NCBI GenBank assembly: GCA_032622095.1
Contig: CP136066.1
Coordinates: forward strand, 197,584,816 to 197,648,815
Length of the DNA: 64,000 nucleotides
Direction of reading: 5' to 3'
DNA from: Siphonodentalium dalli
Taxonomy: Eukaryota > Mollusca > Scaphopoda > Gadilida > Siphonodentaliidae
Positions 34,824 to 45,682 of the stretch are shown here, piece by piece. Made by a program: the position numbers and the translations under genes. Below the pieces are notes generated by a model. It was not told the origin of the DNA. It was given only the letters and a program-made list of their open reading frames with translations, and made no database searches. Within the stretch, counting starts at the first letter, position 1; each line of letters starts with the position of its first letter.

Positions 34824-34931
34824 CCCCAGTTTATAGCGGAATTTACAAAACTAATCCAGTAAATTAGGTCTGGTGGCTCGTCCAGACTTAATTTACTGGA
34901 CTCGTTTTGTACATTCCGCTATAAACTGGGG
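34824..34931. repeat. Near-perfect hairpin, 50-nt arms (B1)
   Basis: CCCCAGTTTATAGCGGAAT at the left pairs with ATTCCGCTATAAACTGGGG at the right. About four mismatches per 50 nt; loop of about 8 nt. Confidence 0.95.
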
Positions 34932-35056
34932 TCTCTTTGTAGATCCTAGCTCTATTTATTACGTCAGTCAAATTTTCGAGTGTGCATGTGAACGGCTGGA
35001 CGCGGCCTTAGAAAGGTGTTCAGATGTTCGTACAATGTCTCACATTCTCATTGCAG

Positions 35057-35086
35057 AAACTATCGGATGTGGAAGCTCCATTATTG
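35057..35086 (+). CDS. Candidate 30-nt micro-exon 2, B1 copy
   Basis: The acceptor TCTCACATTCTCATTGCAG ends at 35056 and full-consensus donor GTAAGT starts at 35087. The exon is exactly 30 nt, phase 0 on both sides if joined to the signal-peptide exon, and encodes KLSDVEAPLL. All three frames are open, so the frame is assigned only by phase. Two of 30 bases differ from B2, both changing residues in this frame. B1 has no signal-peptide exon upstream, so this copy may be silent. Confidence 0.4.
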
Positions 35087-35885
35087 GTAAGTAATATGTA
35101 AACTTATTGCCAACATTAATTTGCATAGAGAGGTATCGCATAGTCACAACTACATTTGACAGTTAGGAACATGTTACACAGTGCATGGATTTACACTGTA
35201 CTGTAGATCCCTAAGGAAATTCTCAGCTAGTATAGTTCAACAAACAATCAGACCATTTGTAAAAACTGATTATCCCATGCAACAATTCTCACCAACGAAG
35301 ATATAGGTATAATTCTGCACTTGTTTTCCCCTTTCGTCTGTTAAATTTCCCGAACATCCCTCCAAATGAATAATAGACCATTCCAATATAATTTGATAAC
35401 TGGATGGGATAATCTATTTAGTAAAGAAAGGTTGAATGCATCCATTACCTATCAGGTGTATCTAAAACGTAATTTAAAATAAGATTCGCACAAACAACGT
35501 ATTCGCCTAAAGTCGAGCCACCATTGTACCATAGTAGGCTGTAACTAGTCAATTCCACGTTGTGTGATGCTAGATTCAGACACATTTTATTTGGCTGACT
35601 CGAAGTATATATCAAAATTAATATTCTTAGATATGATTTAGTTGGATTATTGTTTCGCTATTTGGTCCATTCACGTATATCCTACCAAACAACACAGATG
35701 TGTTGATTGAATGCCCCATCCCTGACAAACAAGCCCCGGTCTATCCCGACTTATCGGTTTTATTTTACCTTCTACTTCTATGTCACGTGACATGACGCCA
35801 CATATACGATAGACTTCCTAGACCAATATTGCTCAACATGGTTCTATATTGATCTACCATATTGACATTACCGATTAGGGATATA

Positions 35886-36539
35886 GAGGATATGAAATGA
35901 GTGTTTCTCTCATATGATATTTATGAAACGAGTCTTAAGAATTTTCAGTTTTCTCGAGCCTCCGGCGAGAGAAAACTGAAAATTCGTGACGAGTTTTATA
36001 AATATCATATGAGAGAAACACGAATTACATATTCTATTTATCATATGACACCTATAAATTGATTATGATGTCCAAAACGCACACAAATCACTAAATAGCT
36101 ATATGACATCGGCAGCAAAAGGTTAATGTGACGTCACTTCATTGCACTGGAAGCCCAATTACACCTGGTGAACTAGCAGAAATAATATGCACGCGAAGAT
36201 ATAGTGCGCTATTCTGTTCTCAGTTTGTGACATTATATTGTATGTTTATTAGATAAATACGAATTACATATTCTATTTATCGTATAACAATGTCCAAAAC
36301 TATATATTTCAAGATTATAATTGCGAGAATTTCGGCATCGCGTTGATTGACGCGCACGAATTTGACCTGCATTTAGTTAGAGATACGGCTCGGCACCGGC
36401 TGCCATTCAGCCAATCAAAACACACTTTTTGTCAACAAACCAATCAAATTATCGGAAGGTGATATGAACTAGTAGTTCATATGAAATTGATTTATGACAT
36501 ACTTTCCAACTTAAATAATGATTGAGTCATATGATAAAT
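35886..36539 (+). mobile_element. B1-specific ~650-bp insertion with a long hairpin
   Basis: Absent from B2, where GATTAGGGATATATATATAT is followed directly by GCATAAGACG. It contains a hairpin at 35901-36021 (arms start GTGTTTCTCTCATATGAT; loop GAGCCTCCGG). A direct repeat of ACGAATTACATATTCTATTT occurs at 36020 and 36259, followed each time by ATGTCCAAAAC. A small palindrome lies near 36470. Terminal inverted repeats were not resolved; it is probably a foldback or MITE-type element. Confidence 0.7.
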
Positions 36540-37324
36540 ATATGTATAAGACGTACACTCGATATCTACGACTGTATCTCACTATGTACAACATTCAAAT
36601 ATCCTAACGTGGACAGAAATAGAGTGGCATCGGTGTCAATCGCCTGGATCAGCGGCCAAACAGAAGTGCATAACTGACCCAGTTGCATGTACAAGATTGA
36701 GCGAAGCCAATCAAGTATTCGATTAGTGCTTGCTGATGTTATCACTTTGACGATATTTGATAGTCCTTCCAGCGAGACGAATGGCTGAAATGTTACAGAA
36801 TATTTTGTTTATGTTTTATTCTAAATCGGGTTGTTCTTTGCGGGTAATATTTGGCATATAATATTTGTTTTATCCGATATAAATGTCGATAAGTACATAA
36901 TATCGCTTTAAATGTACAGTATTTGCATAAAGACTGACATGTACTTAATTGAGAATAAAATGTCATCTACACTGAATGCAACCGATCATTCAGTCATTCG
37001 CTCACGTACTTACACGGAACAGGTCTTCGTGTAACGAATACAATTTCATGGTCAGAACCTGCGTCATAATTTGCTTGATACATATATCACGCCGGACAAT
37101 TTTCACATTCGCTTTTTTCCCTACATTTATCCAAAGATATCAGGAAGCTATTATGCAAATGAGCTATCTAATGAGCTATAACACAACAATCTTCTCGGAT
37201 ACTACAAAAACCGGATATCGAACATATATGTTTTAATGATATGTACCGTTGCCATAAATTTCATCACCACGAAAAATGATGACCGAAGTCACTTGAACAC
37301 TCATATCTCTTCCCAACAGTTATA

Positions 37325-38037
37325 TAAGAAATGAACGGCGGTTTCAATGTGGTCATGGGATTTTGACCGCGAGAAAAATTCAGCAAATTGCATGAACCCC
37401 GAATGGGTTCATGCGGAGTTTGCTGATTTTTTATCGCGGTCAAACCCAATGACCACTTTGAATCCGCCGTTTATTATTTATATTTATATACTTACACTCT
37501 TTAAAACACTTCTCCAAATATCTCCGTTATTTCGTTTATAAAAATAATTTCCTATTTCTATATTTCGCTCTATATTTCGCCCTATTTCGCTGTATTTTCC
37601 TATTTCGATGTTTCGTGCTATTTCGCTGTATTTTCATAATTAGCTTTTTCGTTGTATTTCATATTTCGACAATTCGCTATATTTGACATAATTATTATGG
37701 GATATGGGATTATATGATAACCAACATTCTGATAGTCAATCGAACATCTCGTGCCACCCGTGCTCGCGATTAGATGCCACTAGCCATCCAATCGTGAACC
37801 TCGATTACATATTGTTTGCTATCAAATCCTTGGCGTATTGGCTGACTATATACTCAAGCAGTCGGTAATGTCCGACAATCCCCGGTGATTTCCGGGACCA
37901 ATGTGTTCATAAACCTATGAACGACATTGAAAGTGACGTCACGTTCCGTTCATAGGTTTATGAACGCATTGAATAAGGGGGCGTGTCTACCGTAACGCTA
38001 TGGGGAAATCGGAAGAGATATCAGGTGTATGTAAATA
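37325..38037 (+). mobile_element. B1-specific ~713-bp insertion with two hairpins
   Basis: B2 reads CAGTTATAGGTATATGG across the site. The insertion starts with a hairpin at 37333-37471 (AACGGCGGTTTCAATGTGG pairs with the far end). It has an array of TATTTCG words at 37548-37690. It ends with a second hairpin at 37899-37971, whose 25-nt arms are each themselves palindromic (GTTCATA...TATGAAC). No transposase. Confidence 0.7.
37548..37690 (+). repeat. Degenerate CTATTTCG/TATTTCGCT repeat
   Basis: About ten irregularly spaced copies of TATTTCG with C, GA or CT extensions. Confidence 0.75.
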
Positions 38038-38127
38038 TAGGTATATGGTTGGACGGGATTCACACTGAGCTAGCAAAATCGTCACCTGGCTCACTTACTA
38101 TCTTTTTTTGTTAAGTTATTTATTTAG

Positions 38128-38157
38128 GCGAAGAAAACGATGGTTGCTCACTTCTAT
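38128..38157 (+). CDS. Candidate 30-nt micro-exon 3, B1 copy
   Basis: The acceptor is T-rich and ends TTATTTATTTAG (38127); donor GTGAGA starts at 38158. 30 nt, phase 0, encoding AKKTMVAHFY. The sequence is identical to B2. If the donor is not used the frame soon stops. The donor is weaker than that of micro-exon 2. Confidence 0.33.
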
Positions 38158-38573
38158 GTGAGATATCTTGCCACCATTATTTGAGAAAACTATGGCGTAG
38201 GTTCCAGAACCTGAATTGGAATTATCAATAGGAAAATTTAAAGTCGTCAAGGAGTGTTCATACGAACGATGTGTATCGCTAACTTCACTCATCAATAAAT
38301 ATCAAACCATACTATTTAACACAGTGTGGTGGGATATCGTGGCCAATAGCAAAACGAATACAGTATGTTGTTAAACTGGACCAAACACCGAGTGTGAATC
38401 GTTACGCACGAATGGCGACCGTATTTAATGCTGACTATAGTTATATAGTATTGCACGTTTCGTGTCTCATTGACAACAAACGAGATCGGCTATATCTGAT
38501 GAGCGCAGTTATATATTTTTTTTAAATCTAAACCTTCTTTTTATTAATTTGTGATGTATTCCTTTTATTGTAG

Positions 38574-38651
38574 AACAGAGAAAAACGCAGTTGCGACGAC
38601 TCCTCTTCAACAAGCTCAGTAGAATCTGAGTCTGGGTGTCCAACGACCTGA
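38574..38651 (+). CDS. Candidate terminal exon 4, B1: acidic/Ser-rich tail
   Basis: The acceptor GATGTATTCCTTTTATTGTAG ends at 38573 and opens 25 codons in phase 0 to TGA (38649-38651). The peptide starts NREKRSCDDSSSTSSV and ends ESESGCPTT: a basic start with a KR pair, two Cys, and a Ser/Glu/Asp-rich body. The same exon in B2 keeps the frame but carries many substitutions and in-frame indels. That preserved frame is the best evidence that it is coding. The overlapping 107-codon minus-strand frame is a shadow. Confidence 0.45.
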   Translation, partial: NREKRSCDDSSSTSSVESESGCPTT

Positions 38652-39278
38652 AGATAATTAAAACTTCTGCGACCGCTCCCAGATATCGGAGGTAAAAATA
38701 TGCGTGGTTATATCTTAATAACGAATCAAAGCTTTGTTTCGTAGATAGGCTATATCTGATTTCGTGACGCACCAATTTTAAAAAATATTTACCGACCAAG
38801 TGAAAACTCGTTGGGGAGAAGAAATGTCGCACAGCAGAATGTTACTGTTGTCGTAATCAGAAATCAAGAGGCCAACAGAAATCAGATCAGTGGTTTAGCT
38901 TTGGTTAGTTAATCACGTTAACGTATGGCCACATTATGTAGGTCTGTGGGAGTGGTATATCAACATTACTGTGCTTATCGTTAATACACGTGCACATGTT
39001 CTGGACTTGTATACCATGTTGTTGGCATATATATAAAACACACCGCGTGAGATGTGCTAATTTAAGCTTCATTAAAATAATCGTGTAAATAGTTTAACCA
39101 TTGTCTTATGCCAAAGCAACAGCCAATCCATATTGTGGCATAAAGATGCGGTTGGTTGTTTATTTTTGGTAGCTATGACGACAATCAAACCTGGGTGGCT
39201 CAATCTCCCACGCTCAATCCACACGAGCTGGTTACACACTAATTGTTAATAACACATTCAACCTGTCATCTTTTTCAG

Positions 39279-39299
39279 GGGAAACTTGTCAAGAAGAAG
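39279..39299 (+). CDS. Candidate 21-nt micro-exon 5, B1
   Basis: The acceptor CTGTCATCTTTTTCAG is excellent (ends 39278); the following 21 nt encode GKLVKKK in phase 0 before GTGCGG, a poor donor in this copy. It lies beyond terminal exon 4, so it would serve only an alternative 3' end. Confidence 0.22.
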
Positions 39300-39576
39300 G
39301 TGCGGTTGTGCTACATGCAATATAGGACCGGTTGCTACAACGAACAGCATGATGTGACAATTATCAGCGACCCAATGTTACCATCATTATAATATAACTA
39401 AATAAATACCTTCTTCGATCGTACGACTTGCTGTAAATTATTATGAATATTATGCAGTATTAAGGATTACATGTATATAGTGACATGTAAATTTCTTCAG
39501 AGGATGGTGTTGGGGTGGAGGTCGCCACCGCGGAATTGTAAAAATTGCTGGTAATTCTAACTGTCCACATTTTCAG

Positions 39577-39678
39577 AAAAAAAGGTTTTATTACACACCC
39601 AATGGCGTATTTGTGCGAAATGCAGCAAAATACAGAAGAATTGAAACGTTCAATAAAAATAGTGTGTATTGTTCTTGA
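39577..39678 (+). CDS. Candidate alternative terminal exon 6, B1
   Basis: The acceptor CTGTCCACATTTTCAG ends at 39576; 33 codons in phase 0 run to TGA (39676-39678). It begins KKRFYYTPNGVFVRN, then AAKYRRIETFNKN, and ends SVYCS. KKR and RR could be dibasic processing sites. A different, longer frame overlaps the same DNA, so coding is not proven. Confidence 0.3.
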   Translation, partial: KKRFYYTPNGVFVRNAAKYRRIETFNKNSVYCS

Positions 39679-39853
39679 ACAATACAAACCTATTACGCCA
39701 ACAACGTCACTGTCGACGTCAACTTTAACAGAAAATGTCTTCGCTAAATGATGGGGTATAGTCTACATTAAGCACACGTTTGTTCAATTAAATACAACAA
39801 TATCGGCCTAAATGTTAGTATATGTTACAAGCTGCAACTTTCGGAGTGTGCAA

Positions 39854-40014
39854 TAGACATAGAACAACACAGTTGTGTGAACATGTACACGTTATTGCAC
39901 TCGTTTGTCGTGCCGCGAGGTAAAACTCGAACCTCCGGTTCTCGTTTACAATCGCGTCACAAGAAACTCGTGCAATAACGTTCACCAGTTCACACACTTG
40001 TGTAGTTCTATCTA
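39854..40014. repeat. Imperfect hairpin, ~70-nt arms (B1)
   Basis: AACACAGTTGTGTGAAC and CGTTATTGCAC in the left arm pair with CGTGCAATAACG and GTTCACACACTTGTG in the right. The loop is around AACCTCCGGTT. Confidence 0.85.
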
Positions 40015-41397
40015 TTAATAGGTTGCCAATTGTCTTCAGTAAAAAAAATGACAGAAAGAATAAATTTCATAATAAAGACTACTATATATATTGGTGTAGT
40101 TAGAACATTAAAGTCAACCTGCGTTTGGTCTGAATTTTCCAACTAACGTTGTGTGGTATCGGTGTGAGACACACAATGCCTCCATGATAAACAATAAAAC
40201 GACTGGAATAAAAACCCCACCTAAAGCCATGTTGTCATTGTGGATCATTAGACTTGTAGTCATCGTAAAAACCATCCGTGCGGCCGACTACCGTCCGCCC
40301 GTCTAGCCCTCCGTCTGTAACAATTTTGAAGATTTGTATCTCAATCATTTTAGGTCAGATTTGAATGATCTGCGTTATGCGCACGAACCACCGTTGTGGG
40401 CGAAGTGACATTCTGTTTCGTCCATTCAATTTTTGCAGAGTTATGACCCTTAGAGTAAAATGTTTTTGTCAACTTTGGATCCTCAACTTATTTGTCATGT
40501 TAGTGTGCTTACGAGATAGCAATTAAGGGGGAAATATTCTCATGGGACATGTTTTGTCCATTCATTTCGTCATCAGCTATGATCCATCGAGTGTAAAATA
40601 CGTTTCTGTCTGTATCTCCGTCATCTTAGAATGGGTTGGAATGATCTTTGGTATATTCATGAACCACAATGGTATAATGATGTGGAAACAATAGCTTTTG
40701 TCCAGTCATTACTTCATTCGAATTTAGCCACCTCAGAAAATTAATAAACCCCAGCGAGAATCCAACTTTACGGGCGATAATCCGTGCAGTTTTGGGGCTT
40801 CCTGTTTGTGGGACCTTCGACTAGAGTTATTGGACTGTCTTTGTACGAACTGCCTCCTCTGGGACTAAACCTCAAAATACCAAGTTTCTAGGCGACCGAA
40901 GTCCACAAACTATTCAATTTTATCACCCAGAAACCAAAAACCAAAAATGCATTCTAAGTCCAAAAAGGGCCATAACTCCTGGCAACTTGGGGAAAAATTC
41001 GAAATTTATCAAGCATGTTCTGGGATATTTCCGGTTTATCGGACTTTTTGAAAGTCTCAAAATAATAAGGTACCTGTCCAGGAGGGTCACAAAATATCCA
41101 TGCATGTCAACAGATGTCTATGGGATATTAGAACTTTTGTCTGAATCTAATTTTTAACATGTTTTTGAGACTTAATAATGAGACAATATACATTAAATTT
41201 GTGGGAATTTAAAAAAGTCTCAACAACCAGAACAAGGTCGTATGTGAGTTTCAGATATTGTTGTGTTTCTGCGAACAAATGGGATAGTTCCGTTGAATTG
41301 ACCCAGCAACCACATACTGACAGGGATCACATTATGGATTACTGGATACTGCCAATGCGCGTACTCGGCTATGAAATTGGCGCCTTCAGGTCGGCGC

Positions 41398-42075
41398 AAT
41401 GTCGTCCCACCACACTACAATATCGCTCCTGTGCAGAGCAATGTCGCCGTACCAGAGTGCAATTGCGCTTGAGTGCAACGCAAAGTCACCGCAGTGCAAT
41501 TGCGCTTAAAATGCAGCGCAATTTCGCGGCATCGCTGTGCAATTGAGCGTCAGTGTAACGCAATGTCGCTGCACCAGTGCAATTGCGCATCAATGCAGAG
41601 CAATGTCGCCGTACCACAGTGCAATTGCGCTTGGTGGAGCGCAATGTCGCCGTACCGCAGTGCACATCGCAGCAGCGCGACATCATAGTGCAATTGCGCT
41701 TGATTGCATAGCAATGTCGCGACATCGCAGTGCAATTGCGCTTGAGTGCAGCACAATTTCGCCGCACCACAGTGTAATTGCGCTTGAGTGCAGCACAATG
41801 TCGTTGCAACACAATGCTAATGTGCTTCAGTACATTGTACTGTCGCTGCAGTTTTATGTAATTGCGCGTCATTGTAGCGCAAATTTCGTTGCAACGCACT
41901 GTGCAATTGTGTCCCTTAGCGCAATAGTCAGAGCGTGTGCATTTGGCCGCCGAAACCACGCTGGTACTCGCTCGTTGGTTACTAGTACAGTGTGCTCGCT
42001 GGATCGCTTATTCACAGCGCAATTTCGCTTAATTGCATCGCAATTTTGGTTGAGCACAGCGCAATTTCACTTAAG
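41398..42075 (+). repeat. ~41-bp minisatellite with GCAATTGC core (B1)
   Basis: The unit reads approximately GTGCAATTGCGCTTGAGTGC, AGCGCAATGTCGCCG, TACCACA. About a dozen imperfect units, degrading towards 42070. Frames on both strands (Gln/Cys/His-rich) are repeat artefacts. Confidence 0.9.
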
Positions 42076-42940
42076 TGAATTTTTTTGTAATTAGTTTAGT
42101 AGTCCAATGCGTGTGCGTGCATGGTCTGTAGGCATTATGAATTATCATACATATAAATATAATGATAACCGTTTTCGCATATGCGAAATTAACACAATGC
42201 AAACGTGCCTACATCAGAATCAAATTACTCCCGTTAAATAGCCAAGAATGTGCCCTTTCGTGCGTTGTGCCGGATGTTTAGTTGTGGCGTTTTATAATAA
42301 TGCGCTCGCCTCAGCTGCGTTGAATTTCCCTCCAGACAAATTGATTAACGAATATTCCCCCTAACAGGCGGACAACAGATTCAATAAATTCCCGTCTCGC
42401 AAAGAATTGGCCGCACATACATTTCAGCGGCATATCATTTCGCTCGAGATATATAATTGAACCAATCTACCCTAACAAGGGGACAAGCTTCACGGTTTGA
42501 GTCACGCGAAAGCAATTGGCCATCTGCCGCTATTCTAATTCAACATCGGCTGGCAGGGTTTTTTTTTAAATGTTTTGTCAGCGTTGGCGTCAGCCACGAA
42601 GAACGATTCCGTGTCCATCTTAACATGGGTCGACGTGGTGGCAGAAGTTGAGATGGGACCTCAACCAAATTTGTTGTCAAGTTGATGTGGGGGGCTTATG
42701 TGACCTTGACCTTGACCCTAAAACGACATTGACCCCTGTTGAAAGACATCTCACTTAAAGGGCCATTTTGCTAGATATGTGTTGCGATGTACACGCTTAT
42801 GTCAATATTCAGAGGCCTCGTATAACTATCCTTGATAAATATTCCGGTATCAAGGAGGCTCCTACATACTTGAGTCTGTATCTGACGAACAGAAACATGG
42901 GACTACGATATCAATATGAACTTGACCTCCATAGAGAATA

Positions 42941-43615
42941 TCTATTATATATTTTGGGAAATTTGTCTGTCTGTGTGTGTGTTCGCACGTGCACGTGCGA
43001 CGTGACCTTGAAATCGGGTCATTTCAAGGTCAAACGCCCGGAAATCACGGGATTTCGATGAAAATTGGTATGTGTGGGTACTTTCGGCCGGGGAGTGGCA
43101 TGGGCCTATTAATTTGCCCGTGCGACGTGACCTTGACCTTGAAATCGGGTCATTTCAAGGTCAAACGCCCGAGTATCACGGGATTTCGATGAACATTGGT
43201 GTCTATGGATACTTTCGTATGGCGAGTTTCATATGCCTATTCATTTGCCCGTGCGACGTGACCTTGACCTTGAAATCTGGTCAATTCAAGGTCAAATCGC
43301 GAATTTTTATGGGATTTCGACGAAATTTTATACATAGGGTTACTTTTCTCCACTGGGTGTTTTGGACGGGTCAAATCGTGACCCCGACCTGACCCTGACC
43401 TTCAAAATGATCAATTCAAGGTGAAATCGGGTAAAACCGGATGGATTTCGACGGGTACTTTTGTCGGGTACTTTTGTCCGGGCAGTGGTTTGGACGGGTC
43501 AAATCGTGACCACACCTGACCTTGATCTTCAAAATGGACAATTCAAGGTCAAATCGCGCAATTCGCCGAAAAGCAGAGGGGAAACAGCCCGGACGAAGTC
43601 GGGTCCACCAGCTAG
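42941..43615 (+). mobile_element. Helitron H1, B1 copy, 675 bp
   Basis: 5' TCTATTATATATTTTGGG preceded by A. 3' hairpin (CCCGGACGAAGTCGGG, 43588-43603) then TCCACCAGCTAG followed by T. The body is four to five imperfect modules of about 130 bp, each with TGACCTTGA/TCAAGGTCA. About 80 bp present in B2 just after the first 50 bp is missing here. There is no helicase, so it is non-autonomous. Gly/Val/Lys-rich frames across it are periodic artefacts. Confidence 0.88.
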
Positions 43616-44948
43616 TCTATCTATACTATATATTTTGAGACTTCGTATATATGTGTGTATGTGTGTACTTCATAGAATCCAAAACGCGTGTACAGATTGA
43701 GCTCAAACTTCCTATGTAAGTGTCAAATCTCACCGACACGACCGTGGTCGCAGTTTAGAAAAGCTCAGAGCACCCGTTCTCCAATCTCAAATCACCGCAA
43801 AGGCACGGCGTGGGTTAATCAAGTGATTATTTAATGAGCGTTTGTTTTTGACGCATCTCTATAAAGAGCGTCTGTTTGCCATTCAACGCTATTTGCATCT
43901 GCAGAGAGATATACGGAACATACATTAAATTTAAAAAACATTTGTTTCTGACCAACCATGCGAGCACGGATGGCGCGCGTTGTTTTTACAGTATATAGTT
44001 ATATACCGAAATCATCCCAGATAATCACGAATATAGCATCAGATTTCTCCCCAGATATACCGTTATAAAAGGCTACTGGAATCTGCCAATCTACGGGAAA
44101 TTCCAGGGAATGCCGATTGAGCTCAAACTTGCTACCCACGGGAAGTGTCATATATATGAGTGTGTCCTTTATAGACTCGAACCGATTGAGCTCAAACTTG
44201 CTAAATAAGAAAATATCACCCCAAGCCGTAAATATCAACAACAACGATATTGCTACCTACGGGGAGCAACGTTATTAGCATCTGCAGAATTATGCAGAGA
44301 GAAAATGCTTTCCTATTTTTAGAACGCAACACATGTTTACGTCGCGTTGGTGATTGAGGTTCACAACGGGGTTAATTGACTGTCCGCTCTTTGCGACGAT
44401 GAGGTTCACGGCGGGGACTATTGACCAACACTCACAATTTCGTCTTTTGCATCAGATACCAACACCTCGACCGATCGGGACGAAACTTGGTACGTGAGTG
44501 TAGTTTGACCAGGTGGTCGTCGCTGTCGTATTGGCGAGCCCGTGCGACGCCCGTGCAGCGCATGCGCAGACGAAATATCGGAAACGGGTGGAGCTATCGA
44601 CTTGAAATTTGGTATGTGAATGTATCTTGCGCCGGGTACAAATTTTATCGGGTCGCCGAGCCCGTGCGACGCCCGTGCAGCGCATGCGCAGACGAGATCT
44701 CGGAAACGGGTGGAGCTATCGACTTGAAATTTGCTATGTGAATGTATCTTGCGCCGGGTACAAATTTTATCGGGTCGCCGAGTCCGTGCGACGCCAGCTT
44801 CGCGCATGCGCAGACCAGATCTCGGAAACGGGTGGAGCTACCGGGTACAAATTTTTCTTATTGAAACGCGTGGAGCTAAAAATTGAAAAAAAATATTAAA
44901 CAAATGTCATGTTTCGGACAAGCCGCCGGTGGCGGGCTAACCTGCTAG
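43616..44948 (+). mobile_element. Helitron-type composite 'a' (B1 side)
   Basis: The 5' end near 43616-43620 is TCTATACTATATATTTTGAG. The 3' end is AGCCGCCGGTGGCGGGCTAA followed by CCTGCTAG (44945-44948). The first half has CAAACTTCCTATGTAAGTGT and ATTGAGCTCAAACTTGCTA modules. The second half has units like those of the 11389-12333 Helitrons (GGAAACGGGTGGAGCTATCG, GCGCATGCGCAGAC). It may be one element or a nested pair. Confidence 0.7.
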
Positions 44949-45562
44949 TACTATATATTTTGAGACTTCGTATATATATATGTATATATGTGTGTGGGTA
45001 CTTCATAGAATCCAAAACGCGTGTACAGATTGAGCTCAAACTTCCTATGTAAGTGTAAAATCCCACCGACACGACCGTGGTCGCGGTTTAGAGAAGCTCA
45101 GAGCACCCGTTCTCCAATCTCAAATCACCGCAAAGGCACGGCGTGGGTTAATCAAGTGATTATTTAATGAGCGTTTGTTTTTGACGCATCTCTATAAAGA
45201 GCGTCTGTTTCCCATTCAACGTTATTGGCGTCTGCAGAGTTATACGGGAACATTGAGTGCTTGCCTATGCGGGGAGATTTATTTGAGCTCTTACAACATC
45301 ATTGTTAGTATGTATGACACTTAGGTCAGGGCTTAGGGGGGGGGGTAGTTATAGGCATAATGCTTCTCAGAAATCCCGGTTACAAACCAACACTCACAAT
45401 TTCGTATTTACGCTCGAAATTTATTCCCTGCGAGCACGTATGGCGCGCTTTGTTTTTACAGTATATACATTCGGTATATACCGAAATCATCCCAGATAAT
45501 CACGAATATAGCATCAGATTTCTCCCCAGATATACCGTTATAAAGCTACTGGAATCTGCCAA
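44949..45562 (+). mobile_element. Helitron 5' fragment 'b' (B1 side)
   Basis: Starts TACTATATATTTTGAGAC directly after CTAG and ends ...CTGCCAA, where another Helitron begins. It matches 62448-63062 closely. It lacks its own 3' hairpin. Confidence 0.7.
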
Positions 45563-45586
45563 TCTACTATATAATTTGAGACTTCC

Positions 45587-45682
<96 letters not shown>

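Larger units (their letters stand above)
32099..43615 (+). repeat. Segmental duplication B, copy 1 (B1)
   Basis: Collinear with 51606-62447, starting at ACCATCATTTGTATCACAC in both copies; GTC is shared at the left junction. Identity is about 96-97% by eye over most of the left part and near 100% in the right part (about 40280-43600). B1-only insertions are 35886-36539 and 37325-38037. Candidate exons, hairpins, a minisatellite and a Helitron are listed separately. The remaining stretches of B1 (32.1-35.0, 35.1-35.9, 36.5-37.3, 40.0-41.4 and 42.1-42.9 kb) show no further gene. Confidence 0.95.

Noticed and set aside
38158-38230. Alternative frame after the 38128 acceptor giving a Cys-rich peptide (DGCSLLCEISC)
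   Set aside because: Attractive Cys spacing, but B2 replaces one Cys by Gly and stops early, and the phase does not match the upstream exons.
41473-42094. Cys/His/Gln-rich frames on both strands (up to 185 codons), also at 60175-60637
   Set aside because: They arise from the ~41-bp GCAATTGC minisatellite; substitutions between copies do not favour silent sites and both strands are equally open.
42768-43392. Repeated peptide CDVTLTLKSGHFKVK in several frames, also at 2854-3273, 46365-46694 and 61619-62099
   Set aside because: Translation of the Helitron H1 modules; the repeats have no conserved start and are interrupted by stops and frameshifts between modules.
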